Source of the DNA: Bacillota bacterium
GTDB taxonomy: Bacteria > Bacillota > Clostridia > Christensenellales > Aristaeellaceae
Length of the DNA: 11,082 nt
Direction: 5' to 3'
Assembly (NCBI GenBank): GCA_023392755.1
Contig: JAEWNM010000354.1
Location: 1 to 11,082 of the forward strand
Both the position numbers and the translations under genes were made by a program. The notes under the pieces were generated by a model. That model saw nothing but the letters and a program-made list of their open reading frames with translations. It made no database searches and had not been told where the DNA came from. Below, piece by piece: positions 1 through 5,964 of the stretch (its first letter is position 1; every line of letters begins with the position of its first letter).

Positions 1-1
1 A

Positions 2-187
2 TCTAAAGAAAACCACGGCCTGCGTTATGCACGCATGGTCGGCCTTGCCAATATGCGCGAACAATGCTTCCTGACCTGCGCTGTCCAGAATATGAAGAAG
101 ATGGCTAAGGCCCTCTTCTGTTACTTCTTTTCACTCCTTGCCATCTTCTCTTCGCCCACTTATACGCAAAAAACCTACGCTTGTTAA
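2..187 (+). CDS. IS transposase, C-terminal part (5' end outside window)
   Basis: An open frame runs from the window edge to TAA at 185-187 and gives 61 residues. It starts SKENHGLRYARMVGLANMRE and continues with a QNMKKMAKAL segment. The (A)KE.HG.RY...GL..M......A..NMKK.A pattern is what I know from the C-terminus of DDE transposases of the IS1182-like and related DDE_Tnp_1 groups, where the E belongs to the last part of the RNase H-like catalytic fold. The protein would cut and join the ends of its own insertion sequence. The last ~25 residues (FCYFFSLLAIF...) are hydrophobic and less typical, so the natural stop may have drifted. The stop codon lies inside a terminator hairpin. The left IS end and most of the gene are outside the window, so whether the element is intact cannot be judged. 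Family assignment is from memory of the motif; transposase identity is fairly sure, the exact IS family is not. Confidence 0.75.
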   Translation, partial: SKENHGLRYARMVGLANMREQCFLTCAVQNMKKMAKALFCYFFSLLAIFSSPTYTQKTYAC

Positions 188-196
188 GTGTAGGTT
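166..196. terminator. Bidirectional terminator over the transposase stop codon
   Basis: Arms 172-182 and 186-196 pair over 11 positions (AACCTACGCTT / AAGTGTAGGTT, one G.T pair) around a 3-nt loop. On the minus strand the stem runs straight into a U tract (A run at 168-173 on the plus strand), which makes a good intrinsic terminator for transcripts coming leftward from the sigma-factor operon. On the plus strand only CTTTG follows, so termination of the transposase message is weaker. The stop codon 185-187 sits at the loop. Confidence 0.6.
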
Positions 197-211
197 CTTT
201 GATGGTCTGAA
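193..211. repeat. 19-bp direct repeat, copy 1
   Basis: GGTTCTTTGATGGTCTGAA here matches the copy at 391-409 at 18 of 19 positions (C/T difference at the fifth base). Each copy lies directly before a hairpin (210-229 and 413-431), so the pair bounds a 198-bp unit. This may mark a partial tandem duplication or the edges of a small inserted element. Confidence 0.8.
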
Positions 212-390
212 AGTGGCTGTCGCCACTTTGTTGAGTTTTTCCCTCGCTGCACTGCAAAATGTCGATGCCATTTTGCGGCCGTTTGCTCGGGCAAGGATGG
301 AATTTTTTCGAAATTCCTTCGCAAACCACCGCACATGTCGCTGGTTTGCGATCTAGAATCAGAGGGCTTCGGCCCTCCAATACCTCCTTG

Positions 391-409
391 GGTTTTTTGA
401 TGGTCTGAA
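391..409. repeat. 19-bp direct repeat, copy 2
   Basis: GGTTTTTTGATGGTCTGAA, the partner of 193-211 with one mismatch. It follows the UUCG hairpin and precedes the AGCGGAC hairpin. Confidence 0.8.
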
Positions 410-412
410 TGG

Positions 413-438
413 AGCGGACGATTTGTCCGCTGCATTTT
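413..438 (+). terminator. Weak terminator-like hairpin, plus strand
   Basis: AGCGGAC (413-419) and GTCCGCT (425-431) form a perfect 7-bp stem with a GATTT loop, followed by GC and five T at 434-438. The shape fits a rho-independent terminator for rightward transcription from the IS. The offset U tract and its place inside the hairpin array leave doubt. Confidence 0.35.
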
Positions 439-508
439 TATCGGCTGTCAAAGTGAAAAGCATGAGGGATGAATTTCATTTTGACATGGGCAAGGGGATC
501 CTGTGATA

Positions 509-1402
509 TTACGGCAGCTTTGCCTTGAAGGTTACATATCCATTGTGGCTGCGGGTCTGGCGGTCGGGATATTCCCAAACGTCATAATGGAAAACAAGGG
601 TCGTCAGGCCATTTTCATCGGTGAACTTTGCCTTGGCTTCCTGATAGGCCTTCGCTTTTTCAAGTCCGGCTTCCAGTATGCTTTTTGCGTTTTCTTCCTT
701 CATGCCGCCGTAGGTCTCCTGCAGATGTTTGGGGTCAAAGTTGTCCAGCACGATGAAAAGGTTGTACAAAAGTGAACCGTCCTCGGCGCGGATGGAATCC
801 TCTCCTATCCCTGACATGGTAAATCCATCCGTGGTGCCAATGGTAAAAATACCGGGCTCGAAGAGCAGCAGCTGCTTTTTGGGATCGGTCATCATTTCGG
901 GTATGGGGCCATGGCCGGCGTCTGTCCAGAGCCAGTCCGCATTGTCGCGTTCGCTGGTATCGCCGTCGTTGTTGAGCCGGATGCCCTCATGCATTTCGTA
1001 CTTCTGGGCATCCTTCACAGCGGCTTTGATCGTCATCTGAAAGGAGTTGGGCCTGTATTTGAAACTATTGTCCAGCCACACCGCCTCTTGAATGACTACA
1101 TCCGCGAAGTCACCTGCATTCTCCTGAAAAATGTCGCTTTGCACCTGCTCCTTGAAATTTGCGGGCAGCGTGGGCGGATCGGCAATGCGCTCCGTAAGGA
1201 ACCATTCTATCCCGTAGGTATACGATACCGCCAATGCGATACCGCACAAGGCCAGCACAAGGATTGCGGCCAGCGCCAGCGTTCTTATGGAAAATTTCTT
1301 CACGGGCTTATCCTCCTTCAATTGTGCGAGAGCACGGGCCATGCCCTCCTGAAACGCGGCGGGCGGCTGCCCGAATGCGTTGTCAAAATCAAACTCTTTC
1401 AT
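509..1402 (-). CDS. Membrane-anchored probable anti-sigma factor (ECF partner)
   Basis: Protein of 297 residues with a cytoplasmic N-terminus of about 39 residues (MKEFDFDNAFGQPPAAF...), one hydrophobic helix at about 40-60, and a large C-terminal outer domain of about 235 residues that I do not recognise. A short cytoplasmic head, a single TM and a big outer domain directly after an ECF sigma gene is the usual layout of Bacillota anti-sigma or sigma-regulating proteins (DUF4179-like and similar). The inferred role is to hold the sigma factor at the membrane until an envelope signal arrives. No zinc-binding HxxxCxxC anti-sigma motif is visible. I chose the ATG at 1402 because GGGAGG lies 7-8 nt upstream; an ATG at 1423 has no such site. 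With this start the gene overlaps the sigma gene by 14 bp, which suggests coupled translation. Role inferred from context; no sequence motif proves it. Confidence 0.6.
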   Translation of the reverse strand: MKEFDFDNAFGQPPAAFQEGMARALAQLKEDKPVKKFSIRTLALAAILVLALCGIALAVSYTYGIEWFLTERIADPPTLPANFKEQVQSDIFQENAGDFADVVIQEAVWLDNSFKYRPNSFQMTIKAAVKDAQKYEMHEGIRLNNDGDTSERDNADWLWTDAGHGPIPEMMTDPKKQLLLFEPGIFTIGTTDGFTMSGIGEDSIRAEDGSLLYNLFIVLDNFDPKHLQETYGGMKEENAKSILEAGLEKAKAYQEAKAKFTDENGLTTLVFHYDVWEYPDRQTRSHNGYVTFKAKLP

Positions 1403-1877
1403 AGGCCGCCCTCCCTTCAACATCTTGTAAAGCGGTTCGAAGTTCTTTTCTGGCGTTTGACAGTCTTGTTTTCACCGTGCCTTTGGGTATGTGCAGAATG
1501 GAAGCTGTCTCCTCTACAGAAAAACCTTCCATATAATGCAGCACCACAGGCAGGCGCAGCTTGTCCGGCAGCGCACCGACGGCGTCGTGCAGCCCGACAT
1601 CCGCGCCGGGCGGCGCCTTGCTATCCGGCACGTCCTCCACCAGCGTCATGCGTCTTCTGGCGCGCAGCACATTATTGCATTCGTTGATGAGAATGCGTAT
1701 CACCCACGGCTTCAGGGAATCCACATTTTTGAGGCTCTCCCGCATACGCCAGGCTTTCAAAATACATTCCTGCACGGCGTCGGCGCAATCGTGGCTGTTA
1801 TACAGCATTCCGTAAGCCACATGGTAGAGTGTCTTGTTCATCTCCATCAGACGCGCTGTAAAACTTTCGGCTGTCAT
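1389..1877 (-). CDS. ECF (sigma-70 family) RNA polymerase sigma factor
   Basis: Protein of 162 residues, normal for the extracytoplasmic-function group. Region 2 spans about residues 5-75 with the typical DCADAVQECILKAWR stretch (30-44) and PWVIRILINECNN (58-69). Region 4 spans about 98-150: the LP.KLR.PVVLHYMEGFS segment and a helix-turn-helix near 120-147 (EETASILHIPKGTVKTRLS). Region 3 is absent, as expected. It directs RNA polymerase to a small regulon, usually for envelope stress or antimicrobial response. The ATG at 1877 is chosen because GAAGGAG ends 6 nt upstream; an ATG at 1883 abuts this site and longer starts would lie over the putative promoter. The next gene overlaps its end and probably encodes its inhibitor. 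ECF operons often activate themselves; a candidate promoter is listed at 1923-1950. Family sure, regulon unknown. Confidence 0.92.
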   Translation of the reverse strand: MTAESFTARLMEMNKTLYHVAYGMLYNSHDCADAVQECILKAWRMRESLKNVDSLKPWVIRILINECNNVLRARRRMTLVEDVPDSKAPPGADVGLHDAVGALPDKLRLPVVLHYMEGFSVEETASILHIPKGTVKTRLSNARKELRTALQDVEGRAAYERV

Positions 1878-1897
1878 CGGCATCTCCTTCAAGGGCG

Positions 1898-1913
1898 GTA
1901 AAAAGCTTTTTAC
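1898..1913. promoter_or_regulatory. Perfect 16-bp palindrome in the sigma gene leader
   Basis: GTAAAAAGCTTTTTAC is fully self-complementary. It lies between the candidate ECF promoter and the ribosome binding site (near 1884-1890), close to the likely transcription start. It could be an operator, or it may be chance in A/T-rich leader DNA. Confidence 0.45.
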
Positions 1914-1922
1914 ATCAGATAA

Positions 1923-1950
1923 GACGGCTTGGAGAAGCAAATGGTTTTTG
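1923..1950 (-). promoter_or_regulatory. Candidate ECF-type promoter of the sigma operon
   Basis: On the minus strand CAAAAAC (1944-1950) is followed after 17 nt by CGTC (1923-1926). Known Bacillota ECF promoters have an AAC-containing -35 and CGTC or CGTA at -10 with about 16-17 nt between them, so this fits autoregulation. No comparable sigma-A promoter is evident. The -35 is only a partial match. Confidence 0.35.
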
Positions 1951-2013
1951 GAAGCCTAAAAAGATATCTGCCCAAGTCCGCTATCCGGCCGCTAAGCGGC
2001 ACAAATGCGCCGC

Positions 2014-2046
2014 AAAAAAATCCGCGGCCTGTATAGACCGCGGATT
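2014..2046 (-). terminator. Terminator of the 2059-3459 gene
   Basis: Minus-strand stem AATCCGCGG / CCGCGGATT (2019-2027 with 2038-2046), 9 bp, 10-nt loop, running into seven U (A run at 2014-2020). It begins 13 bp past the stop codon and separates this gene from the sigma operon. Confidence 0.88.
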
Positions 2047-2058
2047 CATTATGTACAA

Positions 2059-3459
2059 TTACGGCCTGTCCGGCGCTTGGCAGTAAGGGCAGGGCCTCAG
2101 GTTTTTAAACTTGGTCGTGTTCAGGTCCTTGTAGTAGAAGGGGGATAACGGCAGGTATTTTTCCGCGACCTTTTTGCACTCGGCATCCGCGTGATAGAAC
2201 TCACCGCCGTCGTCATTGAACCACAGCTTGGTTTTTGGTTCGGGCGTGCCCGCTGGCTTGGGGGTTGCGGTGGCGGATGTGCTTTCGCCTCCACCTCCGC
2301 CGGTTTCGCTTGTCCCGCTCGTATCATCCGCCACATCGTTGCTGGTCAATGATTCGGGGTCCACATACCATCCGCCTTCAAACTTGAGCATCAGTATCTG
2401 AAAACGGATTTTTACGGGGGAGCGGCCATTCCGCTTATCGATGGTGGCCGTCATGGTGATCGTTCTTGTGGAATCAGCTTCGGTGTTGGATATCTTTTCA
2501 AAGCTGTAATCCAGGGGAAGCCTGTTGGACATTGCCATGTACAATGCGGTTTCCGGCTTTTCCTGGGCAGCCTTCCAAGTGGGGGATACCAGATCCAGCA
2601 TATTGGGCACGTTGCTGACAAGCCAGTAGTTGAAAAATTGTGACAGGCTTTGCCATGCCGGGCTGTTCTCGCCGGATTCCGGAGCAATGGTGGGCGTTGG
2701 CCCGGGGGTGGTCTGGATAGTGTCTCCGCCCATCTGCACCATATTCTCCGGGCTTTGGACAGGCGCCGCGCCGGCTTGCTGCTTTCCTGTGTTTGCGCCA
2801 TTGCCGGGGGCGGAGGTTGTCTTGTCCCTGGGTGTGCTGCCGGTGATAAGCGATACGGCGCACACAAGAATCAGCGCGCCGTATACCAGCGTCAGCGTTG
2901 CCCGGGCGCTGGGAACAAAGGCACGCTGCATCCACATGGCAATAAGGCCCAGCACCCCAAGGCCGACAAACGCAATCTTCAAAAACGGAGCCGAAACGAG
3001 CAGCGTCAGCACAAACAGCACAGGCAGCACTGCCAGCATAAGAATCTGCAGCCAATTATCCCCATAGCGGGCTTTGGGCCGTACGGCGTATTCCTGGGGC
3101 ACAGGCTGCTGAACATAGGGCTGCTGCGGATAGTAGGGCACGGGCTGCTGCATCGGTACAGCCGCCTGCTTAACCGGCGGCGGCTGGAACCCGGGCTGCC
3201 TCGGCGGGTATCCGGGCTGCTGTGCAAACCCGGCGGGCTGGGCCGCGTAGGCAGGCTGCGGCGGCATGTAGGCTGCTGCCTGTGGCGGCATTCCGCCCGG
3301 CTGGCCATAGCCCGGCATCATCGTCTGGCCATACGGCCCCTGTGGAGGCGGCCCGGCAGGTGGGAAAACGGGCGCTGCGGGCGCGGCCTGTTTTTTGGGC
3401 GCAGGCCGTTTTTGCATGCCGTAGGTGGGGGCGGTGGAATATCTGCTGCGGTTGGTCAT
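2059..3459 (-). CDS. Pro/Gln/Tyr-rich membrane protein with outer NTF2-like and Cys/His domains
   Basis: Protein of 466 residues, no family name recognised. Residues 1-130 are low-complexity, rich in P, Q, G, Y and A (repeated PGY/PGF, PPQ and QQPV units), probably disordered and cytoplasmic. Three hydrophobic helices follow at about 137-157, 158-178 and 187-207. A Thr/Pro-rich linker (208-265) leads to a domain at about 266-370 (PAWQSLSQFFNYWL...FEGGWYVDP) that looks like an NTF2/DUF4878-type fold by pattern, then a Gly/Ser/Thr linker. The C-terminal end (410-466) has FYHADAEC (H423, C428) and RPCPYC (C457, C460). This H-x4-C...C-x2-C arrangement recalls small Ada-like metal-binding modules at the ends of some secreted nucleases and surface proteins. 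Three TM helices would place the last two domains outside the cell. AAGAAGG and AGAGG lie just upstream of the ATG at 3459. It is a single-gene unit with its own promoter and terminator. Confidence 0.75.
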   Translation of the reverse strand: MTNRSRYSTAPTYGMQKRPAPKKQAAPAAPVFPPAGPPPQGPYGQTMMPGYGQPGGMPPQAAAYMPPQPAYAAQPAGFAQQPGYPPRQPGFQPPPVKQAAVPMQQPVPYYPQQPYVQQPVPQEYAVRPKARYGDNWLQILMLAVLPVLFVLTLLVSAPFLKIAFVGLGVLGLIAMWMQRAFVPSARATLTLVYGALILVCAVSLITGSTPRDKTTSAPGNGANTGKQQAGAAPVQSPENMVQMGGDTIQTTPGPTPTIAPESGENSPAWQSLSQFFNYWLVSNVPNMLDLVSPTWKAAQEKPETALYMAMSNRLPLDYSFEKISNTEADSTRTITMTATIDKRNGRSPVKIRFQILMLKFEGGWYVDPESLTSNDVADDTSGTSETGGGGGESTSATATPKPAGTPEPKTKLWFNDDGGEFYHADAECKKVAEKYLPLSPFYYKDLNTTKFKNLRPCPYCQAPDRP

Positions 3460-3560
3460 CCTTCTTTTCCTCTGCCTTTCTGTGGAAGCATCTGCCGGAG
3501 CAGACGTGAGGATGTTAAAAAGCTTCTTATATTTCTTTCGAATTTTTGCCTATTCGCTTT

Positions 3561-3588
3561 AGTATAACACATATTGCGCCTCTGTAAA
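3561..3588 (-). promoter_or_regulatory. Sigma-A promoter, extended -10, for the 2059-3459 gene
   Basis: Minus strand: TTTACA (3583-3588), 16 nt, TATACT (3561-3566), with TG one base ahead of the -10 (TGTTATACT). This gives a leader of about 95 nt. The rest of the gene-free stretch 3460-3791 holds only a short palindrome near 3642-3662 and the terminator at 3741-3780. Confidence 0.65.
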
Positions 3589-3740
3589 CACCGGAATGAA
3601 GAAGTGAAGCAAAAAAGACGCAAAATAGAAGTAAAAGGATGGCGAATTTTTGGAAAAATCGCGGAGGCTAAACAACCGGTTCCCCTCAACAAACGCGCGT
3701 CAACCACTGTTTTTATCCCGTAAAGGTTCATGATGCATGT

Positions 3741-3780
3741 AAAAACAAAAAGGCCGCCGCGCAAAGCTGCGGGCGGCCTT
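3741..3780 (-). terminator. Terminator of the AraC-type gene
   Basis: Minus-strand stem AAGGCCGCC / GGCGGCCTT (3750-3758 with 3772-3780) with further G/C pairing inside, followed by a U-rich tract broken by one G (3741-3752). It starts about 11 bp after the stop codon at 3792. Confidence 0.88.
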
Positions 3781-3791
3781 GCAGGCCAGAC

Positions 3792-4682
3792 TTACTTCTT
3801 GGGCTTGACCCGGATCCAGATTTCGGACCAGCACGCGTCTTTTTCGCCGTAGTACAGCTCCATGTCAAAGCCATCCAGCTGCTCGTAAGGCGCGTTGGGC
3901 AGCCACTCGGTATATACGCGGCGGTTAAGCGCCTGAACCGCCTTGGCGGTTTCCTCAATGCGGTATTGTTCGCTTTTGAATACGGCCCATGTGGCGGCGG
4001 GGACGATGGCCTTACTGAAACCCTCGGTGCGGCTGCCTTCCGCTTGAAATGCAAAGATCATATAAGGAAAGGTGGAGCCGCCCGTCTCCCGGTAACTGCA
4101 AATGGCGTTGATGGGGCACAGGCAGTTTTCGTCCGAATGCTTTGCGGGGGCGGAAGACGCCAGTTTGTCAAACCGCCCATCCTCCATCACATCCTGCCAA
4201 AACTGCGGGATCGCCCGGAGGTTTTCCTGGTTTTCCGTGGTGAATATGCCTTCAATGCCGTATATGGCAAAGGCTTCCCTGGTTAGGATCCTGTAGTCCA
4301 TGGGTACATCCCCCTTGAGCGTCAGTAGAAAAGAAAGGCGCGGGTAGGCCTTTAAATGGACCCCTTCGCTGCGTGCGGCGGAGGGGGATGCACCATGCAT
4401 CAAGCCAAACGCCCGGGCAAAGGCTTCCGGTGAGTCATAGCCATACTTCAGCGCCAGGTCAATGATCTTGATGTCGCTGTGGGTCAGCTCAAAGGCCGCC
4501 AAGGTCAGCCGCCGTCTGCGGATATACTCCGACAGGGATACGTCCAACACAATGGAAAAGAACCTTTGCAGGCTAGACAGCGATTGGCACGCGATTCTGG
4601 CCACCTCAGGGAGGTCGACTTCTCCCTGAAGGTTTTCCTCAATGTAGTCCAGCGCCCGGTTCATACGTTCCAGCCATCCCAT
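3792..4682 (-). CDS. AraC-family regulator with GyrI-like effector-binding domain
   Basis: Protein of 296 residues. Residues 1-105 are an AraC/XylS DNA-binding domain: first helix-turn-helix near 24-45 (LPEVARIACQSLSSLQRFFS), then the linker helix SEYIRRRRLT, then the second helix-turn-helix near 72-95 (IDLALKYGYDSPEAFARAFG), ending in the G.SPS.AR family signature. Residues about 126-296 match a GyrI-like / SAM-binding-type effector domain (DVPMDYRILTREAFAIYGIEG at the start, LY.GEKDACWSEIWIRVKPK at the end), used in family members to sense small hydrophobic or cationic compounds. Order is DNA-binding domain first, as in the Rob/TipAS-like group. ATG at 4682 is chosen because AGGAGG lies 6 nt upstream; a start at 4739 would lie inside the LacI gene's terminator. 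No drug-efflux or transport gene lies next to it, so its target is probably elsewhere or itself. Ligand unknown. Confidence 0.9.
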   Translation of the reverse strand: MGWLERMNRALDYIEENLQGEVDLPEVARIACQSLSSLQRFFSIVLDVSLSEYIRRRRLTLAAFELTHSDIKIIDLALKYGYDSPEAFARAFGLMHGASPSAARSEGVHLKAYPRLSFLLTLKGDVPMDYRILTREAFAIYGIEGIFTTENQENLRAIPQFWQDVMEDGRFDKLASSAPAKHSDENCLCPINAICSYRETGGSTFPYMIFAFQAEGSRTEGFSKAIVPAATWAVFKSEQYRIEETAKAVQALNRRVYTEWLPNAPYEQLDGFDMELYYGEKDACWSEIWIRVKPKK

Positions 4683-4705
4683 ACGCTTCCTCCTCTCCGG
4701 GGAGC

Positions 4706-4714
4706 AGTATAACA
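4706..4714 (-). promoter_or_regulatory. Extended -10 promoter of the AraC-type gene
   Basis: TGTTATACT on the minus strand is an exact extended -10 form. No good -35 is visible at the right distance, which extended -10 promoters can tolerate. It lies in the U tract of the LacI-gene terminator and would give a leader of only about 18-20 nt that carries the AGGAGG site. Confidence 0.45.
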
Positions 4715-4750
4715 AAAGGCGCTTCCAAATGCCTTGCATTTCGCGCCTTT
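4709..4750 (-). terminator. Terminator of the LacI-type gene
   Basis: Minus-strand outer arms AAAGGCGC / GCGCCTTT (4743-4750 with 4715-4722) enclose an inner hairpin AAATGC / GCATTT, and are followed by TTTTGTTAT. It lies about 30 bp after the stop codon. The U tract is broken by one G, and it doubles as the promoter region of the next gene. Confidence 0.7.
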
Positions 4751-4778
4751 CCGTGCTAGGTTCATCGGCGTTTCCCGT

Positions 4779-5795
4779 TTATGCCGGCGGGCGGCAAACG
4801 CTGCCCCGCTCCATGAGCTTTACCGGTACCTCCACCCACCGGGGTTTTGAATCGGGCTCCTTGAGCAGGCCGTACAAAAGTGTCATGGCCTGTTCTCCCA
4901 GCAGGAAGGGGTGCACCTCCACCGAGGTCAGCGGCGGGGATGTGTAGGCGGATACGGCGGCATTGTTGAAGCTGATGATGGATACATCCTCCGGCACACG
5001 CCGGCCGGCTTTTTGCAGCGCGCCCATCAGCCATATGGCCAGCGCGTCGTCCTGGGCCACCACAGCCGTGGGGCCATCGGGCGAAAGGAACATTGCAGGC
5101 AGCGCATCTCCCCCATATGCCAGAGGATTTGGCAAAAATGCCTCCCGCGATACGGGCAGGCCTGCGTTTTTCAGTGCAGCCTCAAAACCCGCCTGTCGGT
5201 TGCAGGTAACGCTGAGGGAATCTTCTGCTCCCAGATAGCAAAGGCGGCGGTGGCCGAATTTGAGCAGATACTCCGTTACCATACGCCCTGCTTTTTCGTT
5301 GTCGCTGTCTACGCAATGGTAGTTTTCACCATGACGCGGATGACCGATGACAACAAAGGGAAAACTATGGCGGTGCAACAGCTCGGCCACCGGGTCATCC
5401 CGAAGGGTGGAAAGCAGTATCATCCCTTCGATCATGCCGGAGAACATCATCTCCCGCACCACACGTCCGCCATCCTCCTGGCTGGCCCCGGTTCCCAGCA
5501 AAAGATGCAGATTGCAGCGGGCTGCCCTGGTGCCAATGCCGCGCAATGCCTCTGCAAAGAAGGGATGCTTCATGGATTCTTCAGCGTTTAGGGCGGAAAA
5601 TACGCCCACCGCATTGGTGGTGCGGTTTACCAGCGAGCGGGCCAGAAGGTTGGGCCGGTAATTCATTTCCTCCATAATCGCCCGCACCTTCTTTTGCGTT
5701 CCATCGCTGATGCGGTTGCTGCCGGAAATGACGCGGCTCACAGTGGAAGGGGAGACGCCCGCCCGTTTGGCAATATCCTTGATGGTGCTCTTCAT
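4779..5795 (-). CDS. LacI-family transcriptional repressor
   Basis: Protein of 338 residues, the usual family length. Helix-turn-helix at residues 4-24 (TIKDIAKRAGVSPSTVSRVIS), hinge helix near 48-56 (PNLLARSLV), then a periplasmic-binding-protein-like ligand domain from about 61 to 335 with conserved landmarks: VDSDNEKAG (domain entry), FGHRRLCYLG, TAVVAQDDALAIWLMGAL, and VSIISFNNAAVSAYTSPPLTSVEV. The FNN...SPPLTSV form resembles MalR-like sugar repressors, so a maltodextrin-type sugar is possible but not shown. No sugar genes lie nearby. The ATG at 5795 is chosen by family alignment; its ribosome binding site is poor (GGCGGA 5 nt away, AAGGAG about 17 nt away). The in-frame ATG at 5831 has no such site and would add 12 residues. 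It is transcribed away from rpmH, from its own promoter at 5855-5883. Confidence 0.93.
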   Translation of the reverse strand: MKSTIKDIAKRAGVSPSTVSRVISGSNRISDGTQKKVRAIMEEMNYRPNLLARSLVNRTTNAVGVFSALNAEESMKHPFFAEALRGIGTRAARCNLHLLLGTGASQEDGGRVVREMMFSGMIEGMILLSTLRDDPVAELLHRHSFPFVVIGHPRHGENYHCVDSDNEKAGRMVTEYLLKFGHRRLCYLGAEDSLSVTCNRQAGFEAALKNAGLPVSREAFLPNPLAYGGDALPAMFLSPDGPTAVVAQDDALAIWLMGALQKAGRRVPEDVSIISFNNAAVSAYTSPPLTSVEVHPFLLGEQAMTLLYGLLKEPDSKPRWVEVPVKLMERGSVCRPPA

Positions 5796-5848
5796 GGCGT
5801 CCGCCGCTCCCTCTCCTTTTATATTGCGCATTTTGTATATGTATGGAT

Positions 5849-5862
5849 GGCATCATTATGCC
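5849..5862. promoter_or_regulatory. Inverted repeat over the -10 of the LacI gene (possible self-operator)
   Basis: GGCAT-CATT-ATGCC, perfect 5-bp arms that cover the -10 (5855-5860). Adding flanks gives an imperfect 19-bp palindrome with one extra base. LacI-type repressors often bind palindromes over their own promoter, but the central CG typical of many family operators is missing. Confidence 0.35.
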
Positions 5863-5883
5863 CATGGCGTCTTCCCTTGTCAA
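5855..5883 (-). promoter_or_regulatory. Sigma-A promoter of the LacI-type gene
   Basis: Minus strand: perfect -35 TTGACA (5878-5883), 17-nt spacer, -10 CATAAT (5855-5860). Predicted start near 5848, leader about 50 nt to the ATG at 5795. Confidence 0.75.
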
Positions 5884-5964
5884 GAAAAACAGGACTTTGT
5901 GGTCCGGGGCGGCGGGAATGCCGCAAAACATGGGAAAAGCGGCCGGGAAAACAGAAACTTTCTC

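Larger units (their letters stand above)
190..486. repeat. Hairpin array between IS and sigma operon
   Basis: No credible gene lies in this stretch. It holds consecutive inverted repeats: 210-217/222-229 (AAAGTGGC arms), 254-261/269-276 (GCAAAATG arms), 299-305/311-317 (GGAATTT arms), 320-328/342-350 (CGCAAACCA arms), 362-367/372-377 (GAGGGC arms closing a C(UUCG)G tetraloop), 413-419/425-431 (AGCGGAC arms) and 446-458/474-486 (13-nt arms, 12 matching). Most arms are perfect and loops are 4-15 nt. The density is far above what unselected DNA shows. Open frames read across it in several frames on both strands only because palindromes lack stops; none has a properly spaced ribosome binding site. 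It could be the non-coding end of the insertion sequence, a separate palindromic repeat family, or a structured RNA, for example a long 3' UTR of the leftward sigma operon. Function unknown. Confidence 0.65.

Noticed and set aside
172..350. Hairpins read as a CRISPR array
   Set aside because: The arms differ from hairpin to hairpin and spacing is irregular. No repeated unit with unique spacers and no cas genes.
105..380. Minus-strand 91-residue reading frame across the hairpin array
   Set aside because: Starts with TTG only 2-3 nt after an AGGAGG, too close for normal initiation, and reads through palindromes and into the transposase 3' end. Best explained as a stop-free shadow of the repeats.
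446..486. Rho-independent terminator of the sigma operon
   Set aside because: Arms are good (13 nt, one mismatch) but the minus strand has no U tract after the stem. Kept only as part of the repeat array.
2650..3567. Plus-strand 305-residue frame opposite the membrane protein gene
   Set aside because: Arg/Gly/His-rich translation of the antisense of the Pro/Gln repeats; no family and no initiation site. The minus-strand protein has clear domains, a promoter and a terminator.
3642..3662. Palindrome GCG-a-ATTTTT-gg-AAAAAT-CGC as a terminator
   Set aside because: The two-base loop is too small for an RNA hairpin as drawn, there is no following U tract, and the neighbouring genes already have terminators.
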